Shown: piece by piece, positions 1 through 8,865 of the stretch | Layout: the number at the start of each line of letters is the position of its first letter | Position numbering within the stretch: the stretch's first letter is position 1 | NCBI RefSeq assembly: GCF_963877135.1 | Contig: NZ_CAWNSW010000161.1 | Coordinates: forward strand, 1-64,000 | Source of the DNA: Stenomitos frigidus_A | GTDB taxonomy: Bacteria > Cyanobacteriota > Cyanobacteriia > Leptolyngbyales > Leptolyngbyaceae | DNA: 64,000 bases | Reading direction: 5' to 3' | The notes under the pieces: model-generated | The model's database searches: none | What the model was told of the DNA's origin: nothing | What the model saw: only the letters and a program-made list of their open reading frames with translations | Made by a program: the position numbers and the translations under genes

Positions 1-133
1 ATGATGCATCGTCATATAAACTTCCCAGTTCGTCGCGCATCCGCATGTAGACGTTGCCTTTAGCAAAGGCTGCCTGAGCAACACGAGCGGTTTCTTCAGG
101 CACTGGAGGGATCGATTGGGGTTGAAGCGACAT
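1..133 (-). CDS. Transposase, IS1182-like, N-terminal part, cut by window edge
   Basis: Read on the minus strand from an ATG at 131-133, the frame is open to the window edge and begins MSLQPQSIPPVPEETARVAQ, followed by AAFAKGNVYMRMRDELG. The opening with PxxPxxTxxxAxxAFxKGNxYxxxRD resembles the N-termini of IS1182-family DDE transposases as I know them. Only about 44 residues are visible, so integrity and catalytic residues cannot be judged. The element end should lie to the right of 133, but no terminal inverted repeat could be matched because the other end is outside the window. It is the first of many mobile-DNA traces here. Confidence 0.6.
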   Translation of the reverse strand, partial: MSLQPQSIPPVPEETARVAQAAFAKGNVYMRMRDELGSLYDDAS

Positions 134-705
134 GGCAATGGCTCCTCGTTTTGAAGCTCTTTTATTCATGCTCGCTAAACCCAGCACCCAGGTCCAACCA
201 GTTCAGTTTTTCTACAGATTTCACTGGTGCCTCTCCCCTTGTTGCCAATGAGCATCGGTGACATTGTCCTTGTGGTGTTAAGCAATGTTTCGCCAACGGT
301 ATCCTTTAGTGGGAGGCTTTAGCTGCTACACACCTTCTGATAGCGAGGTTGTTAGCCGTGAAAGAGCTTGTCGGAAGAACGATAGCACGAGAGATTCTGA
401 GGTAACAGATCTTTTACGACGATCTAGGCGATGACGGGTTAACTTGGGCTTTCAGCCCTTCAGGAACCTATGCACTTTCAGTGCATAGTGGTTCAGTTGG
501 GAGATTTAATAAGGATGAACGAGAAGGAGAGGAACAGGGATAGCATTTCGCAATTTAAGCACATGCGGAAGTGCCGTTAAAAACTGTTTTCAGTAACTCA
601 TATGCATCCCTCAAGGGCATATCTCTAGAAAAAATTTGTAGCTTTTCCACTTCTTACGTTAAAAATGAGGGGTAATATGCACGTACTAACTCAAACCAAA
701 CTTGT
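134..705. other. Intergenic region with two adjacent TTC-loop hairpins
   Basis: No convincing gene lies here. Two perfect inverted repeats follow each other: GGGCT-TTC-AGCCC at 446-458 and CTATGCACT-TTC-AGTGCATAG at 468-488. Both have the same 3-nt TTC loop, and neither is followed by a T-run, so they are not simple intrinsic terminators. They could be structured remains of the transposon end or an untranslated leader of the next gene. The function is unknown. Confidence 0.5.
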
Positions 706-2535
706 ATGGCTGATCGTCAACACTTAGCGTTTCTTATGCAAGGTGAGTCTGCTTGGAAACGGTGGAGGAGTAATCATCGCCAGACTCAGCCGGATTTATC
801 AAATGCCAACCTCAGCGGCAAAGACCTCACTAAGTTTGATTTAAGAGGAACTAATTTAAGAAAAGCCAACCTTTTTGGAGCAAATCTCAAAGGCGTAAAT
901 TTAAGTGGTGCAGATCTAAGTCAAGCGGATTTGAGTGAAGCAAATCTCAGCCATGCGAACTTGAGTCATGCAAATTTACATTGTGCAAATCTCTTTGAAG
1001 CAACTCTGTCTGAGGTAAACTTTAGCCAAGCCAATCTTACTGAAGCTAGATTTGTTGGTGCGAATTTTATTGATGCAAATCTCAGTCAAGCGAACTTTAG
1101 TGGTGCTAATTTAAGCAGAGCAATTTTTTACGGCGCGACCTTCAACGGAGTAAATTTCAGCCAAGCTAATCTCTCTAAAGCGAATCTTAGTCAGGCTAAT
1201 CTCTCTGATATTAATTTAAGTCGAGCTAATCTTCTGGGAGCGAACTTACATGGGGTTAACTTTAAAGCTGCAAATTTGATGCAAGCAGTTTTAGGAGGAA
1301 CAAAGCTTGAAGGATTAGATTTGAGCAATGCAAATCTAAACAATGCAAATCTTTTCACAGCTAATCTTCATGCTGCCAACCTAGCTCATGCAGATCTGAG
1401 CAATTCCAATCTTGGTCAAGCTAGGCTTGAAGGGGCAAATCTGAGTGAAGCAGATCTAAGCCATGCAATTCTTAATTTAGCAAATCTTGATGAAGCAAAT
1501 CTCTGCGGGGCAAATCTCAGTTATGCAAAGCTACAGAGAGCGAATCTGTGCTCAACTAATCTTTGTGAGGCAAATCTCGAATCGTCGGATATGCACTCAG
1601 CATATCTTTATGATGCCAATCTAGCTAATGCAAATCTCAGCTACGCGGATCTAAGCGAAGTTAAACTTACCAAAGCTGAACTCAGTAGCGCAAACTTAAG
1701 CCGAGCGAATCTCAGAAAAGCTGATCTTAGTTTTGCTGAAATTAATCATTCAAATCTTACCTATTCGGATCTTAGTTGGGTGGATTTCAGTTGGGCGGAT
1801 CTGACTGATTCTGATCTAAGCAATTCAAATTTACGTGGAGCAAGATTGGTTGGATCCAATCTCACAAATGCAAACCTTAAAAGTTGTGCAATTTGGGGAG
1901 TTTCTGCCTGGGATCTAAAACTTGATGGAACTGTTCAATCTAATTTGAATATTGCTCCTAGCGATAGTTCTATCATCACGATTGAAGATATAGAGATTGC
2001 TCAATTTCTTTACTTAATTCTTGACAATCCTAAAATTTGCAAAGTAATTGATACTGTTGCCAAAAAGGTTGTTCTTATACTCGGTCGATTTTCAAAAGAG
2101 AGGAAAGTTATTCTAGATGCTATTCGGAATAAGTTGCATCAATTAGGCTATGTGCCGATAGTTTTTGATTTTGAAAAACCAACAGAGCGAGACTTCACTG
2201 AGACAATTCAAACACTTGCTGGACTGTGTCTTTTCATTGTTGCTGATATTACCAATCCAAAATCTAGTCCACTTGAACTGCAAGCAACCGTTCCAAACTA
2301 TATGATTCCATTTGTGCCAATTATTCATGAAGGAGAAGAGCCATTTGCCATGTTCAAAGATTTGAAACAAAAGCATGGAGAATGGGTCTTGGATGTATTA
2401 AAGTATGATTCTTGCTCAAATTTAATTAAGGTAATTGAACAAGCGATCGTTACGCCAGCTCTAGAGAAGCATCAAGAATTGGTAATAAAGAAGGCTGCGG
2501 ATTTGAACAGCAGGCATGTAAATGATTTCTTGTAA
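706..2535 (+). CDS. Pentapeptide-repeat protein with C-terminal TIR-like/nucleotide-binding-like domain
   Basis: Residues about 30-405 are nearly uninterrupted A(D/N)LxX pentapeptide repeats (ANLSG, ADLSQ, ANLSH and variants), which fold as a right-handed square beta-helix in known members. From about residue 453 a separate alpha/beta domain begins with KKVVLILGRFSKERKVILD, continues through PIVFDFEKPTERDFTETI and FIVADITNPKSSPLELQ, and runs to about 585. Cyanobacterial proteins pair pentapeptide repeats with this domain. Its alternating strand/helix pattern and the DFEKP and ADIT segments recall TIR-like or predicted nucleotide-binding folds, but I cannot name a reaction. There is no signal peptide or membrane segment, so it is probably cytosolic. 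Codons are more A/T-rich than in the neighbouring urease genes. The upstream ATG at 706 has no strong Shine-Dalgarno. The gene stands alone, between transposon debris and the convergent ureC. Confidence 0.85.
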   Translation: MADRQHLAFLMQGESAWKRWRSNHRQTQPDLSNANLSGKDLTKFDLRGTNLRKANLFGANLKGVNLSGADLSQADLSEANLSHANLSHANLHCANLFEATLSEVNFSQANLTEARFVGANFIDANLSQANFSGANLSRAIFYGATFNGVNFSQANLSKANLSQANLSDINLSRANLLGANLHGVNFKAANLMQAVLGGTKLEGLDLSNANLNNANLFTANLHAANLAHADLSNSNLGQARLEGANLSEADLSHAILNLANLDEANLCGANLSYAKLQRANLCSTNLCEANLESSDMHSAYLYDANLANANLSYADLSEVKLTKAELSSANLSRANLRKADLSFAEINHSNLTYSDLSWVDFSWADLTDSDLSNSNLRGARLVGSNLTNANLKSCAIWGVSAWDLKLDGTVQSNLNIAPSDSSIITIEDIEIAQFLYLILDNPKICKVIDTVAKKVVLILGRFSKERKVILDAIRNKLHQLGYVPIVFDFEKPTERDFTETIQTLAGLCLFIVADITNPKSSPLELQATVPNYMIPFVPIIHEGEEPFAMFKDLKQKHGEWVLDVLKYDSCSNLIKVIEQAIVTPALEKHQELVIKKAADLNSRHVNDFL

Positions 2536-2792
2536 ATCAGTGATTGGTATCTTGCCCTTTCTCACTCCATAAAAACTTTGCTCGAAAGAATAGCCGAGTC
2601 GGTCAAGATATCTGTTTCGAGGGAGTTTCGGAAACGAGTTGAGGGCTGTAAGCTGTTAGTCATTTGAATTTTCGAGACGATCTAATCTGGCAAAGGGTTT
2701 CAGCCTTCTGAATACCCAGTTTAAATGTTGAACAGCTTACTAAGTCATAGCAATACAAAGCCCATTGATCAGTCCGCAATTTGGGCAGAAAT

Positions 2793-4523
2793 CTAGAACA
2801 AGAAGTAGCGTTGTGCCATGGGGAGGACGGTGGCGGGTTCGCAGGTGAGGAGTTCTCCGTCGGCGCGGACTTCGTAGGTTTCGGGATCGACTTCCATTTT
2901 GGGTGTGGCATCGTTGAGTTTCAGGTCTTTCTTCGTGAGCTTGCGGATGCCGGAGACCGCAACAGCTTTCTTTTGCAAACCGAGTTGGTCGGGGATGCCT
3001 TTCTTGAGCGCAGCTTTGGAGACGAAGGTGAGGGAGGTTGCCGCGATCGCGCCGCCAAAACTAGCAAACATCGGGCGCATGTGAACTGGCTGCGGGGTGG
3101 GAATGCTGGCGTTGGCATCGCCCATTTGCGCCCAGCCGATCAAGCCACCTTTGATGACCATTTCGGGCTTCACGCCAAACATAGCCGGTCGCCACAGGCA
3201 CAGGTCAGCCAGCTTACCAACTTCGACGGAACCAACATGGTTGGCGATACCGTGGGTGATCGCGGGGTTGATCGTGTACTTGGCGATGTAGCGTTTGGCG
3301 CGGAAGTTGTCGTTGCGGTTGTGGGATTCGACGGTGCCTTCGGTGTGGGGAGCCAACCAGCCGCGATCGAACTTCATTTTGTGGGCGGTTTGCCAGGTGC
3401 GGATGATGACCTCACCGATGCGTCCCATTGCCTGTGAGTCAGACGACAGCATACTGAAGGCTCCAATGTCGTGCAGGATATCTTCAGCGGCGATCGTTTC
3501 GCGACGAATGCGGGATTCAGCAAAGGCAACATCTTCGGCGATCGCGGGATCAAGGTGATGGCAAACCATCAGCATATCCAGATGTTCATCCAGCGTGTTT
3601 TGGGTGTAGGGACGTGTGGGATTGGTGGACGAGGGCAAGACATTGAGTTCGCCGCAGATTTTGATGATGTCGGGTGCGTGTCCGCCACCTGCACCTTCGG
3701 TGTGATAAGTGTGAATAACGCGATTTTTGAACGCCGCGATCGTGTCCTCGACAAAGCCTGCTTCGTTCAACGTATCGGTGTGGATAGCGACCTGCACATC
3801 ATAGTCATCGGCAACACTCAGGCAGGTGTCGATCGTCGCAGGTGTCGTGCCCCAGTCCTCATGGAGCTTCAGACCGATCACGCCTGCTTCCACCTGTTCC
3901 ACCAATCCTTCTGGCTTTGCGCTGTTGCCCTTACCCGTAAAGCCAATGTTAATGGGAAAGGCATCGGCCGCTTGTAGCATCCGGTAAATGTTCCAGGGGC
4001 CGGGTGTACAGGTGGTGGCGCTCGTTCCTGCAGCTGGCCCGGTGCCACCACCCACGAGCGTCGTGACACCAGACGCGATCGCTACTTCAATTTGCTGGGG
4101 ACAGATAAAGTGAATATGGGTATCAATACCACCTGCGGTGAGAATCATGCCTTCACCCGCAATCACCTCGGTACCGGGCCCAATGATGATCGTCACATTG
4201 TCTTGAATATAGGGATTCCCAGCTTTGCCGATCGCGTGAATTTTGCCGTCCTTAATGCCAATATCGGCTTTAACAATGCCCCACCAGTCGAGAATGAGCG
4301 CATTGGTAATCACTGTATCCACTGCACCATCGGCATTTGTAATGGGTGACTGCCCCATGCCGTCGCGAATGACCTTGCCGCCGCCAAACTTGACTTCATC
4401 GCCGTAGGTGGTGTAGTCTGCTTCGACTTCAATGATCAAATCGGTATCGGCTAACCTGACGCGATCGCCCACAGTGGGACCAAACGTTTCCGCATAGGCG
4501 CGGCGATTCATTCTGTAACTCAT
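2793..4523 (-). CDS. ureC: Urease alpha subunit (catalytic, nickel-binding)
   Basis: Hydrolyses urea to ammonia and carbamate in the cytosolic UreABC complex. The 576-residue product has the family's usual length. It begins like known UreC (RRAYAETFGPTVGDRVRLAD) and carries the nickel-site features: HIH at 136-138, the carbamylated lysine at 219 in GLKLHEDWGTTP, HTDTLNE, HTYHTEGAGGGHAPD and MVCHHLDP. All catalytic segments look intact. The gene is on the same strand as ureDAB but is separated from them by three unrelated genes (4692-7188), with a 168-bp gap upstream that could hold its own promoter. The accessory genes ureE, ureF and ureG are not in the window. HIP1-type sites (cgatcg) are frequent inside the gene, which points to long residence in the genome. 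Confidence 0.97.
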   Translation of the reverse strand: MSYRMNRRAYAETFGPTVGDRVRLADTDLIIEVEADYTTYGDEVKFGGGKVIRDGMGQSPITNADGAVDTVITNALILDWWGIVKADIGIKDGKIHAIGKAGNPYIQDNVTIIIGPGTEVIAGEGMILTAGGIDTHIHFICPQQIEVAIASGVTTLVGGGTGPAAGTSATTCTPGPWNIYRMLQAADAFPINIGFTGKGNSAKPEGLVEQVEAGVIGLKLHEDWGTTPATIDTCLSVADDYDVQVAIHTDTLNEAGFVEDTIAAFKNRVIHTYHTEGAGGGHAPDIIKICGELNVLPSSTNPTRPYTQNTLDEHLDMLMVCHHLDPAIAEDVAFAESRIRRETIAAEDILHDIGAFSMLSSDSQAMGRIGEVIIRTWQTAHKMKFDRGWLAPHTEGTVESHNRNDNFRAKRYIAKYTINPAITHGIANHVGSVEVGKLADLCLWRPAMFGVKPEMVIKGGLIGWAQMGDANASIPTPQPVHMRPMFASFGGAIAATSLTFVSKAALKKGIPDQLGLQKKAVAVSGIRKLTKKDLKLNDATPKMEVDPETYEVRADGELLTCEPATVLPMAQRYFLF

Positions 4524-4691
4524 GGGGACTCCTCACTCCAATTCTGTAACCGATCAAACATTGTGCAACCCTAGCGATCGCATCACGATCCGCGTTTGCC
4601 ATTGGGGCTTCAGCTTCCTTAGAATACCGCTCTAGCCGTCTTTAGCGAGTTAAATCGACGACAGAATCGGCGATAAACTGTTGGACAAGCA

Positions 4692-5297
4692 TCAAATTGG
4701 TTCACTTGCTTTGCGGCACGTTTCCTTCAGCACAGGTTGCCAGTCTTTTTTCACCAGATCTGCTTGTTCGTAGGCGGCTTCAAACGCGCGATCGCCCGTT
4801 TTCACGATCGTTTGTCGCAGCCCATTTCTCTGGGTGCCGCGCACCACGCTGCCTTCCCAGACCCACTTGTCATCAGACCAACCCTCTGATAGCAGATTAA
4901 TAAATTGACCATCACCTGTCAAAATGGTGCGTCCAAAGCGCTTGGTCAGGGTGTTGTAGCCTAGCGTGTCGTGAGTGATGGCAATATTTTGCTTCGTTGA
5001 CACCTGCCCCAAAAACCAGAAGTTGTTGAGTTCGCGCTTGATTTCCCAGGTAAACGGTTCTGCGGGTCTGTTAGCAGGAGCACCCACTGGTTTGACCACA
5101 CACAACCACTTGCCCTGAAAGTATTGCAGTTGTTCTAATTGAGGATCGGGCTTGGGCAACGCAGACGTGGGTGGTTCAGCCGCATAGGCAGGGAAGACTG
5201 CCAGAGTGAGGGCGATCGCAGACGCAACTAGACAGACGCGATCGCCACATGTGGAACCGCAGTATGCGTGAGGGCGGCAAGTCTTGCAAGCAAGCAT
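4692..5297 (-). CDS. Exported protein of unknown function
   Basis: The product is 201 residues. A hydrophobic stretch, CLVASAIALTLAVFPAYA, followed by AEPP looks like a signal peptide, but it sits about 20 residues in after a Cys-rich lead. The true start may therefore be internal. The mature part has a lipocalin- or DUF1579-like feel (LQYFQGKWLCVV, FWFLGQVSTKQN, DTLGYNTLTKRFGRTI, WVWEGSV), suggesting a small beta-barrel, possibly periplasmic. No function can be assigned. It lies 33 bp downstream of the DUF2237 gene and 168 bp before ureC, so it is part of the insert that splits the urease genes. Confidence 0.7.
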   Translation of the reverse strand: MLACKTCRPHAYCGSTCGDRVCLVASAIALTLAVFPAYAAEPPTSALPKPDPQLEQLQYFQGKWLCVVKPVGAPANRPAEPFTWEIKRELNNFWFLGQVSTKQNIAITHDTLGYNTLTKRFGRTILTGDGQFINLLSEGWSDDKWVWEGSVVRGTQRNGLRQTIVKTGDRAFEAAYEQADLVKKDWQPVLKETCRKASEPI

Positions 5298-5330
5298 AGA
5301 ATTTCCCTGATTAAATTTCTGCTGAGGGCT

Positions 5331-5708
5331 TTAGTTCACTGATAGATCCAAAGCGTGTTCCTTCAAGACCGCCAGTGGTACCACATTGAGAGTGGCCTCA
5401 TGGGTTGCAGACAGCAGAATTGGGGGTGCTGCGCCTGCATCCAACGCTTCTTTCCAGCGTGCAACGCATAAACACCAATGATCACCAGGCTTTAACCCTG
5501 GAAAATTATATGCCGGGACTGGCGTACTCAAATTATTGCCTCTAGCTTTTGTGAAGGCTAAAAACTCTTCGGTCACTTGAGCGCATACTACATGCGTGCC
5601 CAAATCTTGCGGCCCTGTTTCGCAGACACCATTACGGAAAAAGCCGGTCATGGGATCGGTGCAGCAAAGCTCAAGTTTTTTTCCCATCACATTCTTTGCG
5701 TCTGTCAT
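5331..5708 (-). CDS. DUF2237 family protein
   Basis: A small protein starting MTDAKNVMGKKLELCC. Conserved segments are CCTDPMTGFFRNGVCET, GTHVVCAQVTEEFLAFTKARGN, NFPGLKPGDHWCLCVARW and an ending in HEATLNVVPLAVLKEHALD. These match the DUF2237 family as I know it: about 125 residues, Cys- and Trp-rich, common in bacteria, function unknown. I place the start at 5708, where AGGAG lies about 8 nt upstream; the longer frame to 5768 lacks such a site. It sits 91 bp downstream of the P450 gene in the same direction and may be cotranscribed with it. Confidence 0.85.
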   Translation of the reverse strand: MTDAKNVMGKKLELCCTDPMTGFFRNGVCETGPQDLGTHVVCAQVTEEFLAFTKARGNNLSTPVPAYNFPGLKPGDHWCLCVARWKEALDAGAAPPILLSATHEATLNVVPLAVLKEHALDLSVN

Positions 5709-5799
5709 GCCTCTGCTCCTGCTCCACCGCTTGGCTGTATCGATCGTACGACTAATGGATGGAAACACGATCGTCCACCATTTTATAATCCATTCAACT

Positions 5800-7188
5800 T
5801 CAGCTCAAACTCGGTTCCAATACGGATGGCTGGTGAGTCTGTTTGCCTTTGACGATCAGATGCACGCCCCCTTTGGGTCGTAAGAGTGCGCCACCTCTCG
5901 CAGGTTGGACAGGCTGATCGTCTGCCAAGGCAAATTTCCAGTGCTGCAACAGTGTGACGAGCACCAGCTTCATTTCAAACTGGGCAAACGCCATGCCAAT
6001 GCAGCGACGATTGCTCCCGCCAAAGGGCAAATACTCATACGGCGCAAAGGAATGCTCTAGAAAACGTTCTGGTTTGAACTGGTTGGGTTCTGGGTACAGC
6101 TCTTCACGGTGATGGGTCAAATAAATGCAGGGAACCAGCAACGTTCCCGGTTCAAAGTGGTGACCCATAATCTCGATCGGTGCTTTGACCACACGATTGA
6201 GTGCCAACATTGCCACAGGATAGATGCGAAAGGTTTCCTGGCAAATGGCATTCAAATACGGCAAGCGCATGATGGCGTTGAGATCGGCTGGGTTTTCTAA
6301 CGTGTTCAACTCTTGCTGCAAGCGCTCATGCACGTGTGGCAAGGAGTGAACCCAATACATCGCCCATGCCAGCATCGTTGCCGTCGTTTCATGACCCGCA
6401 ATGAGAAGCGTCATTAACTCATCACGCAGTTCCACATCGGTCATGGGCTCTCCGGCTTCATCGCGTGCGGCCATCATTAACGATAAGATGTCGCTGCGAT
6501 CGCCATCCGGCTGCGATCGACGCTCTTGAATCTCGGCATAGATTAAATTGTCGATCGCTTTCAGCTTTTGGAGGAATCGCCCCCACGGACTCCAGGGTCC
6601 AAAATCTCGCTGCAACACGGGGAAGAGAAACAATAGCCCCTGAAGTAATGGCTGACCGGGGTTTAACTGTTCCAGGAGTAACGTTTGAAGTGCCTGGGCT
6701 CGCGTTCCTTCCTGTAAGCCAAACACGGCTTTGAGAATAATTTGGAAGGAAATCTGCTGCATGAGGGAGACGGCAACCAGATGGTCATCGATCGCCCACG
6801 ATGCCGTTGCTTGCAGAGTCAACTCGCGAATGAGTTGACCATAGGCAGTCATCCGTTCGCCATGTAGCGGTGGCGTTAACAGCCGTCGTTGCCTGCGGTG
6901 TGGTTCGCCTGCGATCGTCAGCAATGACTGTTCGCCCAACAGCGGTGAACGAATACCCGCATCGGCTCCTGAATCGAGGTTTTTGGGATCGGTGGCAAAA
7001 ATCTCTTGAATTGCACGCGGATGGCTGACAAACACCTGCGGCGAAAACAAGGGTCCAATTTTGACAGTAAAGATATCACCATACTGTTGTCGACAGGTTT
7101 CCATAAAGGCGAGTGGGTCTTTAAGCCACTGCACCGTTTGCATCATTGGACTAACCTCAGGACCGGGGGGCAGTTGAGTCGTAGGCAT
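5800..7188 (-). CDS. Cytochrome P450, CYP110-like
   Basis: A 462-residue haem-thiolate monooxygenase. All P450 landmarks are present: a proline-rich N-terminus (LPPGPEVSP) without a membrane anchor, the I-helix motif AGHETTATMLAW, the K-helix ExxR in ETFRIYP, a PERF segment (FKPERFLE), and the haem loop FGGSNRRCIG with the axial Cys at about residue 396. The fourth position of that loop is Ser where the general consensus has Gly. Overall the protein resembles the cyanobacterial CYP110 group, some members of which act on fatty acids or terpenoids; the substrate here is unknown. It is 99 bp downstream of ureB on the same strand and heads the three-gene insert within the urease locus. No ferredoxin partner gene is nearby. 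Confidence 0.93.
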   Translation of the reverse strand: MPTTQLPPGPEVSPMMQTVQWLKDPLAFMETCRQQYGDIFTVKIGPLFSPQVFVSHPRAIQEIFATDPKNLDSGADAGIRSPLLGEQSLLTIAGEPHRRQRRLLTPPLHGERMTAYGQLIRELTLQATASWAIDDHLVAVSLMQQISFQIILKAVFGLQEGTRAQALQTLLLEQLNPGQPLLQGLLFLFPVLQRDFGPWSPWGRFLQKLKAIDNLIYAEIQERRSQPDGDRSDILSLMMAARDEAGEPMTDVELRDELMTLLIAGHETTATMLAWAMYWVHSLPHVHERLQQELNTLENPADLNAIMRLPYLNAICQETFRIYPVAMLALNRVVKAPIEIMGHHFEPGTLLVPCIYLTHHREELYPEPNQFKPERFLEHSFAPYEYLPFGGSNRRCIGMAFAQFEMKLVLVTLLQHWKFALADDQPVQPARGGALLRPKGGVHLIVKGKQTHQPSVLEPSLS

Positions 7189-7287
7189 AGTGGCTAAATC
7201 CTTCGGTATTGGTCAATGCAAAGCGTTACTGACCTTATATTTTCCTGCGAGAAAAGACTCTAATGTATGGATTCTAGCAATCAGCCC

Positions 7288-7650
7288 TTACTTTTTCTTT
7301 TTCCCTTCATTTTTCTTCTTTCCGTCGCTTTTCTTTCCGTCCAGGGCTCCATCAATTTTGTTGTTGAGGCCATAGACTTCGCGGCTACCTGCAAGGGCAA
7401 CCAGCGTCACGTCTTTTTCGTCGCCTGGTTCAAACCGTACCGCTGTACCTGCGGGAATATTCAAACGCATCCCACGAGCCCGATCGCGATCGAATCTCAG
7501 CGCTTGATTAACTTCGTAAAAATGGAAGTGGGAGCCGACTTGAATCGGTCGATCGCCGGTATTTGCCACAGCTAGCGTCGCTGTTTCGCGTCCTGCATTT
7601 AATTCAATCTCGCCGTCTTCAACAAACAGTTCACCTGGGATCATAGTCAC
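7288..7650 (-). CDS. ureB: Urease beta subunit with lysine-rich tail
   Basis: Structural urease subunit. It begins MTMIPGELFVEDGEIELNAG and has the family hallmarks GDRPIQVGSHFHFYEVN, LRFDRDRARGMRLNIPAGT and RFEPGDEKDVTLVALAGSR. Typical UreB ends soon after this point at about 100-106 residues. Here about 18 extra residues follow, with the repetitive Lys/Gly/Asp sequence GKKSDGKKKNEGKKKK. The tail is highly basic and probably disordered. The gene lies 26 bp downstream of ureA and is transcribed with ureD and ureA. Confidence 0.96.
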   Translation of the reverse strand: MTMIPGELFVEDGEIELNAGRETATLAVANTGDRPIQVGSHFHFYEVNQALRFDRDRARGMRLNIPAGTAVRFEPGDEKDVTLVALAGSREVYGLNNKIDGALDGKKSDGKKKNEGKKKK

Positions 7651-7676
7651 TCCATTAGTTGATTTTTAGCGAACGT

Positions 7677-7979
7677 TTAGCGAATGGGATCGTGTACAGT
7701 AACGAGTTTTGTACCATCAGGAAAGGTCGCTTCAACCTGTACTTCATGGATCATTTCAGGAATGCCTTCCATCACATCACTACGCGATAGCAATGTTGTA
7801 CCGTGGCTCATTAATTCAGAAACCGTGCGTCCGTCCCTGGCACCTTCTAAAATGGCAGCCGAGATGTAAGCGATCGCTTCAGGGTAGTTCAGCTTTAGCC
7901 CACGCTCTTTGCGGCGTTCTGCCACCAGGGCGGCCGTGAAAATCAGTAGTTTGTCTTTTTCTTGTGGCGTTAGTTGCAT
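7677..7979 (-). CDS. ureA: Urease gamma subunit
   Basis: A 100-residue structural subunit beginning MQLTPQEKDKLLIFTAALVA. It contains LNYPEAIAYISAAILEGARD, GRTVSELMSHG, MEGIPEMIHEVQVEATFPDG and the end TKLVTVHDPIR, all standard for UreA. It assembles with UreB and UreC. It lies 14 bp after ureD and 26 bp before ureB, in a tight ureDAB unit. Confidence 0.97.
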   Translation of the reverse strand: MQLTPQEKDKLLIFTAALVAERRKERGLKLNYPEAIAYISAAILEGARDGRTVSELMSHGTTLLSRSDVMEGIPEMIHEVQVEATFPDGTKLVTVHDPIR

Positions 7980-7993
7980 TGTTCAATCCTTAC

Positions 7994-8827
7994 CTATGAC
8001 ACTCCCCACACTCTTGGTACGCAACCAGAGCAGCCTAAGAATGATAAGCGGATTAGTCGCCAAACTTCAACAAACCACTGCCGTACTGCCGTTGTTGAAT
8101 GTCCGCGATAGCGACACAGCAAGCCCGATTGCAACCGGGTCACGCCAAAGTCACCCATGTCATTTGTCCACAGCGATCGCGCCTTTTCGATGAATTCAGC
8201 CTCCACTGCCTGTCCCACAAAGGCAAAACTACCGACCACAGGGCACCCCCCTAAGCCGTGAGTGCCATGAAAGGACGCCTCACTGCCAGGGAGCCATTGG
8301 CGATCGATCCACAAGGGCTGCCCCTCCTGCCAGATTTCAGTCTGCGATCGCCAGTTCCCCTGCAAAAACTGTTCGCCCCTGGCACTGCGCCCAAAGCGAG
8401 TGATCTCCCAGCCCAGCCAGGTAGCACCAGGAGCCAGTTCGATGCGCATGTCCTGCTGATACATTGCCTGTTCAAAGACGATCGTTTCCTGCGGTAGCCA
8501 CTCGAGACGAGCGCCAGTCGCGACTTTGACATGAGTAGTTTGTCTCGCCTCTAAGCCATTCGTGCGATAGATTTTGCCCGCCGAAGCCGTGGTGATCAAC
8601 GCCTGCGTCTGTGGTTGCAGTTGGATATCAAGCGAGAGCCGATCGCCGCCCACAATCCCACCGGCCGTGTGCAAAATCACGTTGTGGCAAACCGCTTTCC
8701 CTTCTGGATAGAGCGATCGCTGGATTTTGAGGGGTGCCTGTGCTTTGGATGAAGCCACGTGGGTGGAGTCTTCACGATTGGCATAGATTAACTGTAAACT
8801 GCCATGCCATCCGGAATCGATTGTCAT
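7994..8827 (-). CDS. ureD: Urease accessory protein UreD
   Basis: A nickel-insertion chaperone that acts with UreF and UreG on the UreABC apoenzyme. The 277-residue product shows LIYANREDSTHV, the family's conserved ILHTAGGIVGGDRLSLD, TTASAGKIYRTNG, LEWLPQETIVFEQA and GWEITRFGRSARGE. It is the first gene of the ureDAB unit. Only about 40 bp separate it from the LRR gene upstream, so its promoter may lie in or before that gene. No NtcA-like box is visible directly in front of it. Confidence 0.95.
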   Translation of the reverse strand: MTIDSGWHGSLQLIYANREDSTHVASSKAQAPLKIQRSLYPEGKAVCHNVILHTAGGIVGGDRLSLDIQLQPQTQALITTASAGKIYRTNGLEARQTTHVKVATGARLEWLPQETIVFEQAMYQQDMRIELAPGATWLGWEITRFGRSARGEQFLQGNWRSQTEIWQEGQPLWIDRQWLPGSEASFHGTHGLGGCPVVGSFAFVGQAVEAEFIEKARSLWTNDMGDFGVTRLQSGLLCRYRGHSTTAVRQWFVEVWRLIRLSFLGCSGCVPRVWGVS

Positions 8828-8865
8828 AAAAAGAAGACTTCAAGGTGAAAGAACGGAGCAATGCC

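Noticed and set aside
2781..3437. Long plus-strand open frames antisense to ureC (218 and 168 codons)
   Set aside because: They mirror the GC-rich ureC coding strand, have no ribosome-binding sites or family features, and the ureC frame is certain.
4545..4560. TGTA-N8-AACA, a relaxed NtcA-like box upstream of ureC
   Set aside because: One half-site is imperfect and it lies only 22-37 nt from the ureC start codon, too close for an activator near -41.5.
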